This document shows, in pieces, positions 1 through 21,319 of a stretch of 64,000 bases of DNA (the stretch's first letter is position 1; each line of letters begins with the position of its first letter). A program made the position numbers and the translations under genes. The notes below the pieces were generated by a model. The model saw only the letters and a list, made by a program, of their open reading frames with translations. It did no database searches and was not told the DNA's origin. Location of the stretch: NCBI RefSeq assembly GCF_028583425.1, contig NC_072801.1, positions 63,751,766 to 63,815,765 of the forward strand. The letters are read 5' to 3'. The DNA comes from Eublepharis macularius (Eukaryota; Chordata; Lepidosauria; Squamata; Eublepharidae).

Positions 1-314
1 TTGATGTCGCTTTAGGTAGAGAGCGGCATTCCCCTCACGCAGCATATTTTAGGTGTCATTAAAAGCTAGGGAATGGTTAGTTACTTAGTTTAATTGTTAT
101 ATTATTGCTGCCTGGCGAATGGAAGAAACCTTTGGAACTTTCTGCCTCAGATGCTGAAATGTTTGGGGCTGACCATGGTGAGGGAGTTGGGGAACTTGAA
201 TTGTTGAGATATTTTCACGTTATACTGCAAACAAGCAGCTATCTTGTCCCACCTCTCTATTGCACCACGCTGAAGAATGTTTTCCTTGTGTGATCTCACT
301 CTTTCTCCCCTCAG

Positions 315-10377
<10,063 letters not shown>

Positions 10378-12745
10378 AGATGTTAATGGGACGGGGTGGT
10401 GAAATAGAAAAGGGAAAGGAAAAAAAAACGAGGGAAGAAGCTGAATGAGACAACTTTCCCACTGGACGCACACAGAGAAATACAGAGAGAGAAAGAAGAA
10501 GAAAAGTGAACGCCGCTCTTCTTAATCCTGCACTCTTGAATACTTTGACTCATGGACAAACATTAGGGGTGTGGGGAGAATATTTGTCTTTTTTATTATT
10601 ATTTTTGGGTGGGTGGGAAAGGTTTTTTTTTTGCCTTGATTGATGTCTTTTCCACTCTACTGTTCTGCACTGGAAGATCCTTTAGATTGTAGGTGTCCCC
10701 TCGTGCAACCCCTTCCCACCCACCCCAAATATCTGCACTGTTGCTTGATGCGCCTGTCCTTGTTCTCACAAACCAATCCTTCCCTCTATGATCCCGCATC
10801 TGGGGTTGGGACTTGTCAACCCTGTTGGGTTTGCCCTGATGGAGGTGGGGAAAGGGGGTTCCTTTTCCTGAAAAAAAAACAAACCACTTTGCCTATTTCT
10901 TTTTGCTCCAAATTTCATAATCTCCCCACTTTTTGCTCTTGTCAGCTTTAGGGTCACTTAGTCTACCACTTATTCACCCAGCTGTACCTCTTCTCCCCTT
11001 CACAAAGGCCTTTTGAAAGAAGTAGGTGTGTTATTTCCCGAGATGCCTAAAAGAACACATTGGAGGATAGACTTATTTCCTAGATAGCTACACATATTAG
11101 ATGTTTCTCACTGAGAAACATCTCTCACCCTCACTGTTCGCAACGAATCTTCTGCCACTTCTTAAGTGAGATGTTGGGCCTAATTAAACATCATGTGGTG
11201 CACACATGTAACAAAACCCCAGCAATCTTTTGAACAGAGAGAGAAAAGCAATTTTGAATGGTGCACTTCGAAGCAGAGAAGGGGCCATGCGGAACTGTTT
11301 CCCTGCCCACTGCTTTTCTGCTCCAAATGCCGCCTCCCATGCTCATCATTTTCTACCTGAAGGGTTCCAAACACCTTTGTTTACCTTGGCAAACTTGCAG
11401 TTTGAAACAAATGACAGATGGGGCAAAGCAGGTTGGGCAATTAGAAGCAGAGAAGTACTAAGTGGGGAAAGGGTTAACCTGCCCATTCCCTCCCACATAT
11501 TTCTGTGCTCCAAATTTACGCCCAAATAATGAGACTTTTAAAAAAAATCATCAGAGGTTTCTACACAAGCCACATGGTCTGAAATTAACATTCATTCATT
11601 CAGTTTTATGTAGATGACACTGTTGCTAACCAATATTTTCTGTGTAGTTTTTCTTTTTTCATAAAGCATCCAACTGATCTTTTGTGGACTGACACAGTGG
11701 CATTGAAACTTCCAAGGGCTACTGTCCCTCTAAATTTTCCTCCTACTTCTCGCTGTTGTTTCTTCCTCTCAGCTCAATTCCCATTCATTTGCAGTGGCTG
11801 TAGCATTCTCAAATTGTATCCTTATTCAGTTCATGTTCCAGGAAAGGATGGGTGGGTGGGGCAGATGCCCTTTAATTGCTGTTTGCCTCTTTGTGGCCAA
11901 AGTGATTGTCCATTTTCCCCTTTTGTTTCATGGCCATAATTCTGCAATTGCAATCATTAACAAAATGGCTCTGAAGAGAAAAAGGTAGCAGCAATTAACC
12001 AACTGCCAACTGTCCTTGAACTAGAAGTGTTCAAGAAACAATACAGAACAAAGGAGTAAAATTGTAAAGAGACAGTTGAGAGGTGAAACAGTACCTCTCA
12101 ATGGGGCTATGGAATCACGCCCCTCATAACAGACATTGCTGGATTGTTACTGGGAATGACACCTGCTGTATGCAACTGGTTACGGGAAAGGACTAGTTAA
12201 GCTGCGCAGAAGGTCCTAGTACACAAGCAGCCAGGGTTTAGTCACACTCATTTTCATGTTGTATTTAGTTATGCCCTTACTCCGCCAATGGAGTACTCTG
12301 TAATTTCCCTCCCTTCTGCGGCTCCTCAATTTACAGCCAGATAAGCCTCTCCTATCCTTCCTAACCCGCCTTTTTATAATCTATTCCTTAATTGTTTTTA
12401 CACCCCTTCAAAAATCTACCTCTTTTTTCCTTGTGTTTTTGTGTATACTTTTGTTGTTTTGTGTTTTCTTGGTGGCTTTGTGTTTTTTTTGTTTTTGCTG
12501 GTGGGTATTTTCATTTTGTCCGATTCCTTTATTTATGATCCCAGCAGTGTTCATAACCTCGTTTGAATCCTGAGTGTGTGTATATATGCATATATAAATA
12601 TATATATTTTCCCCCTTTCCCTAAAAAATTGGGGAGGGGGGGACCTGGAAACTTGAACTGTCCTGGCTGTAATAGTTTTTCCACCCCTAATTTAATTGTT
12701 CTCCATGGTAGCTGAATTAAATTTATGCTGTGTATTTTCCTCCTG
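10378..12745 (+). other. nlk2: probable nlk2 3' UTR
   Basis: This stretch follows the nlk2 stop without a recognised repeat. Candidate poly(A) signals are ATTAAA at 11183-11188 and ATTAAA at 12716-12721; the second is followed by a GT- and T-rich stretch. No AATAAA occurs before about 13582. The true end cannot be fixed without transcripts. Confidence 0.4.
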
Positions 12746-13768
12746 TGGTGTTTTTTCCCTCTTCTTTCTCTTGAGCCATATTTCTGGCAGTTGACCAACT
12801 GTTTTATGCTGGATGTCTTTTATCACATGCTGCTGATGTGGCAGCTGCCTTGCGGGGGGTGCACCTGTGGAAACAATGATGGAGCAGGAACTGCCTTTCT
12901 GTGGGCCTCAAAGCCACGCAGGGTGTGTTCAGGAAATGATGCGAGCGAGCAGTCTCCACCACATCCTTCTTTCCCAATCGTTTTCAAGTATGAGCCAACC
13001 TTTGCTGTGTCTTGGAGCCCCTCAGAAGCAGCACCACACACCATGCGTTTGGGATCTCAAGAGTCCAGAAATTCACTGCTGATAAGGAATCTGAGGTGAG
13101 ATTCTTGGCCCATCTCTTTCCTTACCTTCTATCGGAGTCGGTCAGTACTAGTTAGGAGCCAGTTTGCTGGCCTATATTTGTCCCTTGAACTAGGCAGTTC
13201 CTGACCGGAGAATGCACACCCTACATGAAAAAATAATTAGCTAGATGTCACAGCTTAGAAGACGCCCCTTCCTTGTCTATGCCCTATTAAGGTGTAGCCA
13301 CTATAGTTTCTAGCCCTTATAGTTACAAAGGCTTGGATCGATTGGTGATTTTTGTTGATAGAGGACGTCTATTGGGGAGCTGCAGAGATTCTGCATCTTC
13401 CCCCATTTTGCTGCAGCCCAAAATGTTGCTGTAGGAACAGCATTGGGGAGTGGGGAGTCAGAGGTTTTCAATGGGTGGGAGAATCGGTGAAAATCTTGTT
13501 GATTTGTGCAAATTCTTTGCTGAAACTAAGCCCTAAGCAGAAAGAAAAATGTGAACGTTAAAGAATTTTTAGGCCTCATTTAATAAAATCTTGTTCTGAG
13601 CATACATTCAAATACTTACATCTTATTCTGAGCATACATTCAAAATTCTGAAAGGGAATTTTATTTAGAGTACTCTGTTTTAATTTGTCTGCCCCTTTCA
13701 GTGAGTAATGTTTTTAAGATCATGAAGCGGTGAAGGTGGATAAGACTGGTGGGGGCTCAGCTGCCACA

Positions 13769-14011
13769 AGACCAGCTTGGTGTAGTGGTTAAGAGCACGG
13801 GACTCTAATCTGGAGAGCTGGGTTTGATTTCTCACTCCTCCACTTGAAGCCAGCTGGGTGACCTTGGGTCAGTCACAGCTCTCTCAGAGCTCTCTCAGCC
13901 CCACCCACCTCACAGGGTGTTTTGTTGTGGGGCTATGACATACTTTGTAAACCGCTCTGAGTGTTAAGTCATCCTGAAGGGTGGTATATAAATTGAATGT
14001 TGTTATTATTA
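13769..14011 (+). mobile_element. tRNA-derived SINE
   Basis: A near-complete copy: box A region TGGTGTAGTGGTTAAGAGC, box B region GGGTTTGATTTCT, CTGGGTGACCTTGGGTCAGT, GTAAACCGCTCTGAGTG and the tail TTGTTATTATTAG. It lies between nlk2 and the C16orf54-like gene. It is not a functional tRNA gene. Confidence 0.82.
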
Positions 14012-14380
14012 GAAGTGTCACTCCCCTGCCTTCAGTAACATACAAATTGGTTTATGTAACTATGAGCCAATATATGCAAATGTGCATATTTTATTGGGGT
14101 CTGGAGAACTATTTATTTTGTTTGAGATATTTATACACTGCTTTTCCATATTGCTCAAAGAAAATTAGGATTGTTTGCTTCTTTGGGGTGTGTGCCCCCG
14201 ACTCCTTTCTTATGAGAATAAGTTGATACTTTACTGATGGACACCTCCCATTTTCTCCACAGCCCACCGTCTTTCTGAGGAACGCACGTTGTGTTGTGTC
14301 CAGATGTTGCTTTGAGGTGGCCCAGCTCTTACTGCCTGCTTGCCACAATTTTGACATTGGCTTCTCCTTTGGGTGCAAAG

Positions 14381-14839
14381 ATGCCCCCGCCTACAGCTAC
14401 CCCTCCACTGAGCGACTGTTCCAGTTGCTTGTTGATCATGGGAGGCCTGGCTTTTACAGCAGGCGTATTCATAGTGGTTTCAGGCATCCTTTGTGCGTGC
14501 ATCTTCCGTGGCTCCCTACCTCCAGCAGCCAGGGGAGTGCCATCGGTTTGGAGGCAGGGTGGGAGTCTCTGGATTGAGCCCACAAGGAGCTGTGGAGAAC
14601 CAGATCTCCTTTCAAGACCATCAGCAGGGGCCCCGCTCTGGATCCCTCGCAGTCATGACTGGTTTATGAATTCTTTCCCAGCCGAAAGGGGGAGCTCTGA
14701 TTCCACTGAGGGTCTGCAACAAGAGCCACAAAGCCCCACCAGCTCTGCCTCTCTCTTGTACCACAATGAACAAACATGGCAGCTCCAGCCACGTGTAACT
14801 CTACATGATCTAGAGGGATTTTTTCAGCATGGTAGCTAG
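14381..14839 (+). CDS. C16orf54: C16orf54-like single-pass membrane protein
   Basis: A 152-residue product of unknown biochemical role; the human gene is mainly expressed in blood cells (remembered). Residues 1-15 are a short Pro-rich head, about 16-41 form one hydrophobic segment (LLIMGGLAFTAGVFIVVSGI), and the rest is a Ser/Pro-rich tail. Two motifs match human C16orf54 as I remember it: VWRQGGSLWIEP at 56-67 (human VWRPGGELWIEP) and LQPRVTL near the C terminus (135-141). Human is longer, about 224 residues; the spacer between the motifs is shorter here. The first ATG in frame is at 14381. A splice acceptor (TTTTCTCCACAG, ending 14262) lies upstream, so a non-coding 5' exon is likely, placed outside what I can identify. 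AATAAA at 15123 closes the unit. Confidence 0.82.
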   Translation: MPPPTATPPLSDCSSCLLIMGGLAFTAGVFIVVSGILCACIFRGSLPPAARGVPSVWRQGGSLWIEPTRSCGEPDLLSRPSAGAPLWIPRSHDWFMNSFPAERGSSDSTEGLQQEPQSPTSSASLLYHNEQTWQLQPRVTLHDLEGFFQHGS

Positions 14840-15122
14840 AATACTCCATGGGTGACTTAACAGAGAGGTCCAGGGCCTGCCCCCAGCACTCCTTTCTGAT
14901 GGATCCTGGAAAGGGTCAAAGCTGTTTCTGGGATGAGCAGTGCCTTTGTGTTTGCATAATGGGATGTGAGAATGTTCTAGAGCATCTGACTCTGGGGTCT
15001 GTGGCAAAGACTGTACCAAAAGTGTAATGCGAGTTTTCCCCTCAGACAGCCATCTGAAATCAGACACAAGGAACACATGTCATGGGACAGTAGACCTGGA
15101 TGAGGAAGTTGATCCAAAAGTC

Positions 15123-15128
15123 AATAAA
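15123..15128 (+). terminator. C16orf54: poly(A) signal of C16orf54-like gene
   Basis: A canonical AATAAA lies 284 bp after the stop codon, with TG-rich sequence about 40 bp further on. No closer signal is seen. Confidence 0.6.
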
Positions 15129-15540
15129 AATTCAAGACATGAGAAATCTGCTAGCCTTCATAAATGTGTTTGAAATTGTTCTTTAAATAATTTATTTAAA
15201 TAAATATACACTTTTTAAAAGTTGCCTTTCTTGAGCAAAAGACTCCTTCCCTTAGGGCGAGCCTTATGACTTATTTTAAACAATACCAAAATTACTGAAA
15301 CCATCTTAAAACAATACAAATAAATTCCAGATTATAGCAGATTATTTGTTGGCAAAAGTTCTGAACAGGGCAGTTTTAGCATAATGCTTCAAAGAAAAGA
15401 GTCCTGCTGGGTAAAGGCAGAGAAGTGTTCGATTCCCCTCACTGTTTTTCTGTTAAAAAGACACACACTTAAACCTCTGCTTTACCTGTGAGCAAGTTAG
15501 ACATGTGACTTCTTTCTGTCATGTTTAGTTTGAAACTTGT

Positions 15541-15600
15541 GTGATTAGAGTCTAGTGGCATGGAGACCCACAAGATTTTCAGAGTGTAAGCTTTCGAGAG
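15541..15600. mobile_element. Penelope-like element terminus, left part (interrupted)
   Basis: GTCTAGTGGCATGGAGACC to GTAAGCTTTCGAGAG is a copy of the repeat seen at 44085 and 48375, and resumes at 16234. It was split by the hAT element at 15601-16233. Confidence 0.55.
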
Positions 15601-16089
15601 TAGAGATGGGCACGAGCAGCATTATGATCGATAAAAACCCACGATAATGGCGATCGCGCGATCGTGACCTGGCGGATCGTGATCGCCCGCGGCCAACAAT
15701 CCAGTGATCGGGAGAGGCCTGGATCGGGGCGATCGGGCTTGGTTCGGGGATCCAGACACTCAGGCGCCAGCAATCTATTCCCCTGGCAACGGAATGGAAG
15801 CCCAGCTTTCCTTGATCAGCAGGGCTTCCTCCAACCACGAAGCAACAAAGCAGTCGCAAGTTGGGAGAAGACACCCAGGGGAGGGAGGGGGAAGGGGGTG
15901 TTCTTTAGCCATGGGCACTTCAATCTCATCCCTGCAAACCCTGATAGGCAGCTCTGATGGCCAAACACAGACCTCCTGTGTTGCTGAATGGGACCCATGC
16001 CATGGGCTCCCAGGCTGGGTTTCACTTTCTGCAAGCAGTGGAGTGGGACAGAGCTCTTGCTTGCTACTTGCTAGCCTTTTGGGGGGGGG

Positions 16090-16126
<37 letters not shown>

Positions 16127-16233
16127 CTGCTGCCACAACCCACCTTCCCACATCGCTGGGAATACCAGCGTGCCCCGCTTTGGCATCTACGATCCACGGG
16201 CTTGGGAACGGGAGATGATCGTGCCCATCTCTA
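15601..16233. mobile_element. hAT-type non-autonomous element, TAGAGATGGGCACGA ends (copy 1)
   Basis: The ends TAGAGATGGGCACGA and TCGTGCCCATCTCTA are inverted. The 8-bp flanks are TTCGAGAG and TTTGAGAG (one mismatch). The interior is rich in GATCG words and has a (GA)n tract at 16091-16121. It shares its interior (CAGGCGCCAGCAATCTATTC) with the copy at 40321. Confidence 0.85.
16081..16122. repeat. poly-G plus (GA)n microsatellite
   Basis: Twelve G then about fifteen GA units, inside the hAT element at 15601. Confidence 0.95.
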
Positions 16234-16320
16234 TTTGAGAGTCCAAGCAACCCTTTTAGACATTGAACTCTAATCCTGCTGTTCTACAGTGCAGACCAAC
16301 ATGGCTACCCGCCTAAACTA
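16234..16320. mobile_element. Penelope-like element terminus, right part
   Basis: This continues the repeat broken at 15600 and ends CAACATGGCTACCCGCCTAA, the same ending as the copy at 44085-44215. Confidence 0.55.
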
Positions 16321-17569
16321 AGCTTTTGTGTGGAGGGTCTCCAAAAACTGGAGCCAACCCAGGAGAAAGTTGGAGGTGGCTTGCCACATCCACCACCGAA
16401 TCCAGAAACAGAAATACAGTAAGCCCCAGGAAAGAAGGCGGTAACAATCCATATTCCAGTAACAAACCTCCACACTCTTAGCTGTGCTATGAGGTGAGCT
16501 ATGCTCCCATCACCCAGTCTCACCTACCTTTCTCTCATCCCAGTCTTCTCTTTCTACCTATTTCAGAATCCTACAGTAGATACTTAAGCAGGGATCCTCT
16601 CCACCTCAGAAGAAGTGAACCAGATCCATAGTCTATGTAATCTTAGCATCTTCCTCCTGAAACTTTCCTGTGTTGAAGTCTGCCTTTGGTTGTCTCCACA
16701 ATATCCACTGATCACCATCTGTGGGCCATATCAGGCCTGGCACACTATCATGTTTTACCTTTAACGGCAGCTATATATGCCAGAATGGAGCGGGTGAAGC
16801 TTTATTTATTTTATCTAGAAAATACATGGGCCGCCTCTCTAGACCTGTTTGAGGTGACTTGCAACAAATAAAAACAAGCAAAGAGATGATTAAAACAATT
16901 CAGACTAAGAAAAACATATATAAAACAAACCAAGTCAATTATATAAATCAATTAAACAGCCAAGAAAAGCAAGCCATGGCACAGCAAAGCATAGAATGCA
17001 GCAGTCTAAAATGATATTGATAATGATAAAACAGTCCTCGGGGACCCCAGTGGACCATAAAGCAGAGGGGGGGGGAAAGCTGGAACCCCTTAATTAAAAA
17101 AAGCTGAAAGAAATGTTTTTGCTGCGCACCTAAAAGAAAAGGAACTAGGCTCTGCCCTTATGATTTGCTCTCCATGCCAGGAAAAGCCCGTGAAACTTGA
17201 TGACTGCACAGCTTCTCAAAAGCACCAAGATGCCAAACACCTGAAGACATTTTGCAGAGCTTTCCAAAAATTTTTTTTGAAAAACCCAGAAATGATCATT
17301 TCAATTTGGGGAATTGGTGGAGTATCGGACACTCCACACACAACACTATGATGTTACTTCCGGGTACAAACCTAGAAGGGGCATCATGGCATAACAGTGC
17401 CAGTTACCCACCTTATTTTGCTCCATTGAGCAGTGGCAGGAGCTTGGATTCTGGGGAGGAAGGTCGCCCATCATATCAGGCAATCTGATACCTCTGAATA
17501 TGGCAGTAGCACAATAAACAGAACTGCTGCCATGTTTGTTGACACTTTTTGTCTACTGTTCTATCCCAT

Positions 17570-17702
17570 CTACCTCCCTGATTTTATCCTCATAACAGTC
17601 TTGTCACCATAGTTTAGGCTGAGAGCGGGTGACTTGCTAAAGGTCATCCAGGGAGTTTAATGAGCGTTTAAATGCAGGTCCCAGGCCAACACTCTAATCG
17701 CT
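17570..17702 (-). mobile_element. tRNA-derived SINE fragment
   Basis: The order CATCTACCTCCCTGATTTTA, TCCTCATAACAGTC, AAAGGTCATCCAGGG, AACACTCTAATCG is the reverse of the SINE body seen at 24548, diverged. Confidence 0.55.
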
Positions 17703-17724
17703 CTGAATCTCACTACACAATGGG

Positions 17725-17862
17725 ACAAGTCGAAAAGAGCAAGAGTCCAGTTGCAACGATAAGATTAACAAAAACTGTGGTAGAAGTGAACTGTGGCTCA
17801 CAAAAGCCAAATTTTGTTAGTCTTGTGGGTGCGACTGGAGTCTTGCTGCACAAGTATGTGCT
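17725..17862. mobile_element. head-to-head Penelope-like termini
   Basis: AGAGTCCAGTTGCAACGATA and its inverted counterpart GTGCGACTGGAGTCTTGCT face each other across about 60 bp, with GTGAACTGTGGCTCACAAAA in the middle. It has the same architecture as 41405-41608. Confidence 0.55.
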
Positions 17863-18073
17863 TACTGTGTGTTAACATTACAAAACACAGCTGCTTGGAG
17901 AGGTGAAAACGTACATTTATTACCAGCACTGACTCTTTTTGGCAGGGGCTCAAATCAGAAGATAGGATGTCCATTTGGCCATTTCCTTACTAGTACTCTA
18001 GTCTGTACTCAACCATACAAGCTTACTTTCACTCTTGGCCACCAGTAGTCACTAGCAGGTTTGTAGGAAAGAT

Positions 18074-18154
<81 letters not shown>
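18074..18154. repeat. (GT)n(GA)n microsatellite
   Basis: About 19 GT units pass directly into about 20 GA units. Confidence 0.97.
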
Positions 18155-18158
<4 letters not shown>

Positions 18159-18185
18159 AAATTGCAAGGAGAGCATAAGTAAAGG

Positions 18186-18445
18186 CAGGGCTTTTTTCCA
18201 GCTGGAACACGGTGGAACAGAGTTCCAGAACCTCTTGAAAATGGTCACATGGCTGGTGGCCCCGCCCCCTGATCTCCAGGCACAGGGGAGTTGAGATTGC
18301 TCTACGCGCCACTAGGCAGCGTGTAGGGCAATCTAAACTCCCCTCTGTCTGGAGATCAGGGGGCGGGGCCACCGGCCATGTGACCATTTTCTCCGAGGGC
18401 AACCCACTGAGTTCCACCACCTCTTTTCCCAGAAAAAAAGCCCTG
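18186..18445. mobile_element. hAT-type hairpin MITE, CAGGGCTTTTTTT family (copy 2)
   Basis: The arms of about 115 bp are inverted. The ends are CAGGGCTTTTTT and AAAAAAAGCCCTG. The 8-bp flanks are AGTAAAGG and AGCAGAGG (two mismatches). A paralogous unoccupied version of its host sequence is at 19293-19396. Confidence 0.87.
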
Positions 18446-18543
18446 AGCAGAGGTAAACAAGTATTCCTACGAGGTGGAAAAAACACCTTTGGGTTGGATC
18501 CAGCCAGCTTTTTAACTCACTCTCAATCTTTCTGACTCCAGGC

Positions 18544-18635
18544 CGTGTGTGTGTGTGTGTGTGTGCGCGCGCGCGTGCGTGCGTGTGTGTGTGTGCGCGC
18601 GCGTGCGTGTGCGTGTGTGTGTATGTGAGAGAGGG
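18544..18635. repeat. (GT)n/(GC)n microsatellite
   Basis: Alternating purine-pyrimidine tract of GT and GC units, about 90 bp, with potential for left-handed DNA. Confidence 0.93.
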
Positions 18636-18963
18636 AGAGGATGAATTGCTTCATCTGACAAGTTAATTACTTTATTGCTTGCCAAGTTTTACCCCAGAGA
18701 ATGATACTGCCTGTTTAAAACCAACCTCTTCATCTATCTTCATTATTCATATATTTCAGAGCAGTCTCAGACTTCTCTGCCCAAAATGAGCTCTGTCAGT
18801 CCCATAAACACAAGCGCAATCTTCTCTCCCATCTGAATTCCCAGATTATGGTTTTGAACGGCTCATTCCAAATAGCCTTGGTGAGCTTAGCTGCTTCTGA
18901 ATGTGGATTGTTTAGTGAAATTAAAATTTATGGTATAAACCGTATCATCAAGCTCCTCCCACC

Positions 18964-19168
18964 TAGGAATGCCAACTTCCAGGGGAGGGCTACAGTCCTC
19001 CTGAAATTACAGTTGATCTCCAGAGATCTGTCCTCCTGGAGGAAACAGCACCTTCAGAAGGTGAACTCTGTGGCATCACATTCCTGCTGAGCATCTTCCT
19101 GAAACTCCATCTTCCCCAGGCTCCGACCCCAAATCTCCAGGAATTTCTCGGCCTGGATATTGTAAAAC
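18964..19168 (+). mobile_element. TAGGGTTGCCA-type short DNA element
   Basis: It runs from CTAGGAATGCCAACTTCCAG through CTCCTGAAATTACAGTTGAT to CCAGGAATTTCTCGGCCTGG. It is the same family as 59037-59262, which shows an 8-bp duplication. The right end is degraded. Confidence 0.6.
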
Positions 19169-19292
19169 TACGCCCACATCCCTGAGCAGGGAGAAGATCC
19201 AATCCCAGTCTGACCAGGTTTCATTTCCTTTGGATGAAAGAGAGCACCTGAGATTCAAGGTATCTTTGTAATATGTGTTTTGTTTACATATA

Positions 19293-19396
19293 TGCAAGCA
19301 GAGCATAAATAGAGGTAAACAAGCATTCCTAGAAGGTGGGATTGGGTTGGATCCAGCCAGCTTTTTAACTCACTCTCACTCTTTCTGACTACAGGC
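19293..19396. repeat. duplicate of the host sequence around the 18186 MITE (unoccupied)
   Basis: AGAGCATAAATAGAGGTAAA through GGTTGGATCCAGCCAGCTTT and CTCACTCTTTCTGACTACAG matches 18170-18185 joined to 18446-18543, but without the MITE. Confidence 0.75.
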
Positions 19397-20683
19397 CATC
19401 TCCCATATAGCTTTTGTCTATGCATGTCCCATGACCCCCCGTTTAGTCTGGTTGGGTGTTCAAACGGAACTTTCCTCCCCTTTTCACCTGTGGAAAAGCT
19501 GGTTGGATTCATCTCCTTGTTTTTCTCCATGCATACACACAGCCACATATTTACTCCCCCCCCCCCTCCCCTTGGCTGGGAAGTGGGCATCTCCTCTAAG
19601 CCCCAGTGAGCCATTGTACAGTGCAACCACGGCCCATTCAGGAGGTATCTTCAGTCATCAAGAACCACATTTCCATTTCCGCTGACCCCTTGGCAGGCCA
19701 TGGTATGCCAAGCCCATAAAATGGATATATTCACAGTGACCGGACTCCAAACTCTCAACAATATACATTGAAGAATTATCTCCTAATTTAAAAAGAGAGT
19801 CTCTTTTCTCTGTTCTGTACAAGTCCCACACATGCAGGGCACAGAGACATGCATCTGTGAGGGCAGCTGCCACAAACACAACAGGCAGAGACAGGGTGTG
19901 TACAGGCAGATGAAACCAAGCTGGCTAAGAGACCTAAAGCAGTTGCTTTTTGATAAGAAGGCGCAAGAGGAGATAAGGAGTTAACGGTGCTAAGGAAGCT
20001 TTTACTCTGCTGCCGACTTGCTGGAGTGCACGGAGGGACACGGCTGCTCCCCAAACAACCAGAAAACAAGATCATTTTCCGGTATGATGAAGTAACCTCT
20101 CCCACGCTTGATGGTTCCCCTGCAAGTCCTCCCTCACCCTAGCATTTGGCTTCTATTGGGTTGGAAGCTCTGGGTTTCCTCATAACATGTGTTTCCATTC
20201 TTATAACCTTTTAAAAATCTCTTTCCTCTCTGTACATGTCTTTATGCGGGAAGGCTTCACCTGTTGAATTTCTGCCTGCTGCACAGCTAGACAGAGTTAA
20301 ATGATGGCAACCCTGCTTTCTTCTCTGGTTGTCTCTTCCTCTGTAGTGAAAGCCCTCCTTAATCCCACATGCAAGGGCAGAAAGGGAGCTAGTTATACTT
20401 AATGGAGAAGTAAATGCGCTCTAGAGATGCTCAGAGAAACTCTCTCTTGTTTCTACACATATCCCAGGGCTAATTCTTGGCACTGAAAAATAGTTTCTGG
20501 GCACCCTCCAATTCAAATGATGCCAGCGCCTCCACCAGGATTTGGGCTTAAGGCCTCAGACCTCCACCCATCTAGTAGAATTGAGGATGTTGCCACCCCA
20601 CAAAGCCACTTCCTTTCTGAATATAACGGTTGCTTCTCTCACTATTTCTCCACCACCACCATCTTCTCAGTATCATTCATTCC

Positions 20684-20753
20684 TGCCTGCCTGCCTGCCT
20701 GCCTGGTCAAGCGAAAATCTGGGGAGGAGGAGGAGGAGGAGGAGGAGAAGGCC
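20684..20753. repeat. (TGCC)n and (GGA)n microsatellites
   Basis: About five TGCC units at 20684-20704 and about ten GGA/GAG units at 20721-20750, separated by 16 bp. Confidence 0.9.
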
Positions 20754-21069
20754 ACGCTGACGCTTCAGGGATCCCAGCACAAGAAGCTTCCCCTCAAAGA
20801 CGGGGATTTGTCCCACCCTGGGCTGAAGCCATCCTAGAAAAAGGTAGAAGGAAGGGGTGTGGTGGGATGGGAAGAGCTTATTGGGCTGTAAATAGAACTG
20901 AAGAACTTTGCGAGGGAAAACTGAGCAGAGATGGATATTTGCAGAATTTGGAAAAATGAGGCATCATAATGGGACAGGGGAAGGGATTTATATGGGTTGC
21001 ACTGTTGCACATTACCAACTAAGTACACGTAGATTTCCCACTTTTATCTGGAAAAGCGCCAGTGCTTTT

Positions 21070-21319
21070 TACTTATTTAATTTATACCCTGCCTTTCTCC
21101 CCAATGGGGACTCAAAGCACCTTATATTCTTCTCCTCTCCTTCATGTTATCTTCACAACAACCCTGTAAAGTAGGTTATACTGAGTATGTGTTACTAGCC
21201 CAAGGTCACCCTGCAAGCTTCCATAGCAGAGTGGGGATTCCACCCCCCCGCACACACACACACCCCAGATCTCAAAGATTCTAGTCCACTACTCTAACCA
21301 CTACACAACACTGGCTCTT
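21070..21319 (-). mobile_element. tRNA-derived SINE with LINE-like tail
   Basis: Read on the minus strand it runs from AGAGCCAGTGTTGTGTAGTG to CATTGGGGAGAAAGGCAGGG and a TAAATAAGTAA tail. It is the same family as 24548-24764, with a C-rich expansion at 21241-21264. Confidence 0.75.

Noticed and set aside
13769-13850. tRNA gene
   Set aside because: A and B box words are present, but the sequence continues into a SINE body and no working cloverleaf is evident.
14291-14380. 30-residue N-terminal extension of the C16orf54-like protein
   Set aside because: It would need a GTG start; the first ATG in frame is at 14381, and the human protein also begins shortly before its membrane segment.
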